A stretch of DNA of 64,000 nt from an uncultured Eubacteriales bacterium. GTDB taxonomy: Bacteria; Bacillota; Clostridia; Oscillospirales; Acutalibacteraceae. Of the stretch, positions 62,685-64,000 are shown one piece after another. The notes below the pieces were generated by a model. The model had not been told where the DNA came from. It searched no databases and worked only from the letters and a program-made list of their open reading frames with translations. A program made the position numbers and the translations under genes. The first letter of the stretch is position 1. Each line of letters begins with the position of its first letter. The stretch is taken from NCBI GenBank assembly GCA_934630515.1, contig CAKTVV010000014.1:1-64000 (forward strand). Reading direction: 5' to 3'.

Positions 62685-64000
62685 TCAGCCCTCCGCCTTT
62701 TCCAGCGCCGCCGCAATAAAGCCGTGGAACAGCGGGTGCGCCTTGTTGGGACGGGATTTGAATTCCGGATGGTACTGCACTCCCACATAGAAGGGGCGGT
62801 CGGTCAGCTCCACCGTCTCCACCAGCCGCCCGTCGGGGGACAGACCGGACAGGGTCAGCCCGGCGTTTTGCAGCACCTCCCGATAGTCGTTGTTGAATTC
62901 ATAGCGATGGCGGTGCCGCTCGGAGATGACCGGTGCGCCGTAGCACCGCTCCATGGTGGTGCCGGGCTGAATATGGCAGGGATACGCTCCCAGCCGCAGG
63001 GTGCCGCCCTTGTCGATGTTGTCGCTCTGGCCGGGCATGAAGTCGATGACCTTATTTTTGCACAGCTCGTCAAATTCGCCGGAGTGGGCGTCGGAAATCC
63101 CCGCCACATGACGGGCGTATTCGATGACGGCGATCTGCATGCCCAGACAGATGCCGAAGTAGGGCACCCGGTTTTCCCGGGCATAGCGGGCGGCGAGAAT
63201 CATCCCCTCGATGCCCCGGCTGCCGAAGCCGCCGGGGACGATGATGCCGTCCAGCCCCGCCAGCTTTTCCGTATAGTCAGCGTCGGTGAGGGTCTCGGAA
63301 TCGATCCAATGAATGCGCACATGGGTGTTCAGGGAATAGCTGGCGTGGCGCATCGCCTCCGCCACCGACAGATAGGCGTCATGCAGCTGCACATATTTGC
63401 CCACCAGACCGATGTGCACTTCCTTTTCCCGGCTCTTGATGCGCTTCACCATGTCCTCCCACTCGTTCAGGTCGGGCTCCGGCACATCCAGCCCCAGCTC
63501 CCGGCACACCACGCCGGAGAAATGCGCCTTTTCCAGCATGAGGGGAGCCTCATACAGACAGGGCAGGGTAATGTTTTCGATCACGCAGTCGGGCTTTACG
63601 TTGCAGAACAGGGAAATTTTGCGGAAGATGGATTCCTCCAGCGGCTCGTCGCAGCGCAGCACGATAATGTTGGGGTTGATGCCCATGCCCTGCAGCTCCT
63701 TGACCGAGTGCTGGGTGGGCTTGGACTTATGCTCGTCGGAGCCGCTGAGGAACGGCACCAGCGTCACATGGATGAACAGGCTGTTCTCCCGTCCCACCTC
63801 CAGCGAGATCTGCCGCACCGCCTCCAGAAAGGGCTGGGACTCAATGTCGCCGATGGTGCCGCCGATCTCGGTGATCACCACATCGGCGTCGGTCTGCTTG
63901 CCCACCCGGTAGACAAAATCCTTAATCTCGTTGGTGATGTGCGGGATGACCTGCACGGTGGAGCCCAGATATTCGCCCCGGCGCTCCTTGTTCAGCACAT
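62685..64000 (-). CDS. pyrG: CTP synthase (N-terminus cut by window edge)
   Basis: The visible part (about 438 residues) is the C-terminal four fifths of CTP synthase, which aminates UTP with glutamine. ERRGEYLGSTVQVIPHITNE, EIGGTIGDIES and TLVPFLSGSDEHKSKPTQHS belong to the synthase domain; the glutaminase domain has GICLGMQ and VQYHPEF. About 100 N-terminal residues lie beyond the window. It reads toward dapF and dapL and may share their transcript. Confidence 0.97.
   Translation of the reverse strand, partial: VLNKERRGEYLGSTVQVIPHITNEIKDFVYRVGKQTDADVVITEIGGTIGDIESQPFLEAVRQISLEVGRENSLFIHVTLVPFLSGSDEHKSKPTQHSVKELQGMGINPNIIVLRCDEPLEESIFRKISLFCNVKPDCVIENITLPCLYEAPLMLEKAHFSGVVCRELGLDVPEPDLNEWEDMVKRIKSREKEVHIGLVGKYVQLHDAYLSVAEAMRHASYSLNTHVRIHWIDSETLTDADYTEKLAGLDGIIVPGGFGSRGIEGMILAARYARENRVPYFGICLGMQIAVIEYARHVAGISDAHSGEFDELCKNKVIDFMPGQSDNIDKGGTLRLGAYPCHIQPGTTMERCYGAPVISERHRHRYEFNNDYREVLQNAGLTLSGLSPDGRLVETVELTDRPFYVGVQYHPEFKSRPNKAHPLFHGFIAAALEKAEG

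Overview
The window looks like a chromosomal segment of a GC-rich, spore-forming Bacillota, most likely a gut Ruminococcus-type member of the Oscillospiraceae/Ruminococcaceae. The evidence is a SpoVT gene, ClpC with a UVR motif, an argCJBDF-carAB operon, Clostridia-type families (DUF4364, DUF896, TIGR04086, DUF4886, DUF6870), the diaminopimelate aminotransferase route (dapL), Thr-rich lipoprotein linkers and a bile-salt-hydrolase-like enzyme. The lineage is an inference; no rRNA or tRNA gene is present to confirm it.

Region 1 (about 1-8638) is the right part of an integrated mobile element with clearly lower GC than the rest. It carries a ParM-like actin and a ParR-like partner, an XRE regulator, a sigma-like/HTH gene pair, a DUF6870 protein, and three large serine recombinases in tandem with no space between them. 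The element ends inside the 5' end of spoVT: the downstream reading frame has SpoVT from about codon 11 on, but its first ten codons are replaced by element sequence. The left end and the missing spoVT start lie outside the window.

Region 2 (about 9.5-20.2 kb, minus strand) is a compact argC-argJ-argB-argD-argF-carA-carB operon for ornithine, citrulline and carbamoyl phosphate. It has a strong promoter embedded in ARG-box-like palindromes. CarB is fused at its C-terminus to a DapF-like domain in which the first catalytic cysteine is alanine. A separate, fully equipped DapF is encoded at 61.8-62.7 kb.

Region 3 (20.4-42.3 kb) holds housekeeping and envelope genes: recG, a ktrB-ktrA potassium uptake pair, a MATE exporter followed by a 15-bp tandem repeat, an iron alcohol dehydrogenase, an AraC regulator divergent from a GH4 glycosidase, a polysaccharide deacetylase, rmuC, several membrane proteins, yajC, tgt, a VanY-type carboxypeptidase, an alpha/beta hydrolase, a DUF4886 protein and queA.

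Region 4 (42.4-64 kb) contains asd-dapA-dapB, DUF4364, trmB, a threonine-aldolase-type enzyme, an ASCH pseudogene, a free-standing FakA C-terminal domain, a DMT transporter, a PPC-domain protein, a C39-like lipoprotein, an OmpR-type two-component operon with a third membrane gene, a choloylglycine hydrolase family enzyme, clpC, a GNAT, a small AT-rich island (XRE regulator, Thr-rich lipoprotein, mini-HTH), and dapL-dapF-pyrG, the last cut by the window edge. Together asd, dapA, dapB, dapL and dapF give a complete meso-DAP/lysine route in two loci. The two most notable points are the CarB-DapF fusion with a lost catalytic cysteine and the recombinase-bearing element that interrupts spoVT.
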